Source: an uncultured Bacteroidales bacterium (GTDB lineage Bacteria; Bacteroidota; Bacteroidia; Bacteroidales; Paludibacteraceae). From it: a stretch of 6,213 nucleotides of DNA. The notes below the pieces were generated by a model, which saw only the letters and a program-made list of their open reading frames with translations, had not been told where the DNA came from and searched no databases. The position numbers and the translations under genes were made by a program. Where the stretch lies: the NCBI GenBank assembly GCA_946405045.1, contig CAMJFV010000127.1, positions 1 through 6,213 on the forward strand, read 5' to 3'. The first letter of the stretch is position 1. Every line of letters starts with the position of its first letter. This document shows, in pieces, positions 5,567-6,213 of the stretch.

Positions 5567-6213
5567 ATGAACGATAGAAAAGCACAACTTGCAGCATTTG
5601 AGCGTCTGCTTGACGTCATGGATGAACTGAGAGCAAAATGTCCGTGGGATAGCAAACAGACTTTCCAAAGTATCCGTCCTAACACGATCGAGGAGACTTA
5701 CGAACTCTGTGACGCTCTTGCTAAAAACGATCTTCCAAATATCAAGAAAGAGCTTGGAGACGTATTGCTTCACATCGTTTTCTATTCCAAAATCGCATCC
5801 GAGACCAATGATTTCGATATCGCAGATGTGTGCAACACATTATGCGACAAACTGATATTCCGTCATCCACATGTGTTTGGCAACGTGAATGCTGAAAATG
5901 CAGGTCAGGTAGAAACAAACTGGGAAAGGATCAAAATGAAGGAGAAAGATGGCAACAAAAGTGTATTGTCTGGTGTGCCATCTGCCCTACCGTCGCTAAT
6001 AAAGGCATACAGAATCCAAGACAAAGCCAGAAATGTAGGCTTCGACTGGGAAGAGCGCGAACAGGTGTGGGAAAAAGTCAAAGAGGAGTTTGAAGAGCTG
6101 ATGGTTGAGATCAAGAATATGGACCCCAAAAAACAGGAGGAGGAATTCGGAGACCTGCTATTCTCTCTAATCAATGCAGCTCGCCTCTATAAAATCAACC
6201 CAGACAACGCGTT
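5567..6213 (+). CDS. mazG: Nucleoside triphosphate pyrophosphohydrolase MazG (3' partial)
   Basis: MazG hydrolyses NTPs and dNTPs to the monophosphate and pyrophosphate, cleaning the nucleotide pool in the cytoplasm. The frame opens at ATG 5567 and is still open at the right edge after 215 codons plus two bases; E. coli MazG has about 263 residues, so roughly the last fifth is missing. Two MazG domains are visible. The first has the metal-binding pattern IEETYE (41-46) with ELGDVLLHIVFY (62-73), then the signature LIFRHPHVFG (96-105) and VETNWERIKMKEK (115-127). The second, after GVPSALPSLIKAYRIQDKARNVGFDW (136-161), has KEEFEEL (172-178) and EEFGDLLFSLINAARL (192-207). All acidic EExxE and ExxD residues are present, so both halves look competent. 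It starts 12 bases after the DUF2007 stop, on the same transcript. Confidence 0.94.
   Translation, partial: MNDRKAQLAAFERLLDVMDELRAKCPWDSKQTFQSIRPNTIEETYELCDALAKNDLPNIKKELGDVLLHIVFYSKIASETNDFDIADVCNTLCDKLIFRHPHVFGNVNAENAGQVETNWERIKMKEKDGNKSVLSGVPSALPSLIKAYRIQDKARNVGFDWEEREQVWEKVKEEFEELMVEIKNMDPKKQEEEFGDLLFSLINAARLYKINPDNA

Noticed and set aside
1..6213. Mobile element, CRISPR array, toxin-antitoxin or defence system
   Set aside because: No transposase or integrase, no terminal inverted repeats, no regularly spaced repeats. MazG here is the two-domain housekeeping pyrophosphohydrolase, and no mazE/mazF-like genes are present.

Overview
The window looks like chromosomal DNA from a Bacteroidales bacterium (Bacteroides/Prevotella-like). 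Reasons: the moderate-to-low GC content, the near absence of Shine-Dalgarno sequences before starts, promoter elements of the Bacteroides type (TTTG, about 19 bases, TAnnTTTG), a PorT-like outer-membrane barrel, and protein tails that match Bacteroidetes RecQ and MazG as I remember them. The genus cannot be fixed from this sequence alone.

Layout. (1) 1-365 is the 3' end of recQ, which runs in from the left edge. Nine bases later (375-1280) comes a sugar-type nucleotidyltransferase, closed by a strong intrinsic terminator at 1298-1333. (2) 1419-2258 encodes an exported staphylococcal-nuclease-fold protein. It converges on 2323-3150 (minus), a membrane-anchored, cysteine-containing protein that I do not recognise; one bidirectional terminator (2269-2313) serves both. 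(3) 3226-3873 (minus) is a small outer-membrane beta-barrel protein with its own terminator (3175-3203) and a good Bacteroides-type promoter (3961-3991). (4) A 188-206 base divergent intergenic region also holds the promoter of a rightward cluster: a membrane-associated family 2 glycosyltransferase (4080-5309), a DUF2007 protein (5297-5554) and mazG (5567 to beyond the right edge). These three overlap or nearly touch and are very probably one transcript.

Functionally the window mixes housekeeping (RecQ in DNA repair, MazG in nucleotide-pool cleaning, nucleotide-sugar and glycan chemistry) with envelope or exported proteins (nuclease, anchored orphan, barrel). I see no insertion sequence, CRISPR array, tRNA, rRNA, phage gene or defence island, and no convincing new multi-gene system. 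The items most worth a second look are the orphan cysteine protein, the unassigned N-terminal half of the nuclease, the glycosyltransferase that seems to lack the usual QxxRW-type motif, and the divergent promoter region with an imperfect direct repeat. Two genes, recQ and mazG, are cut by the window edges.
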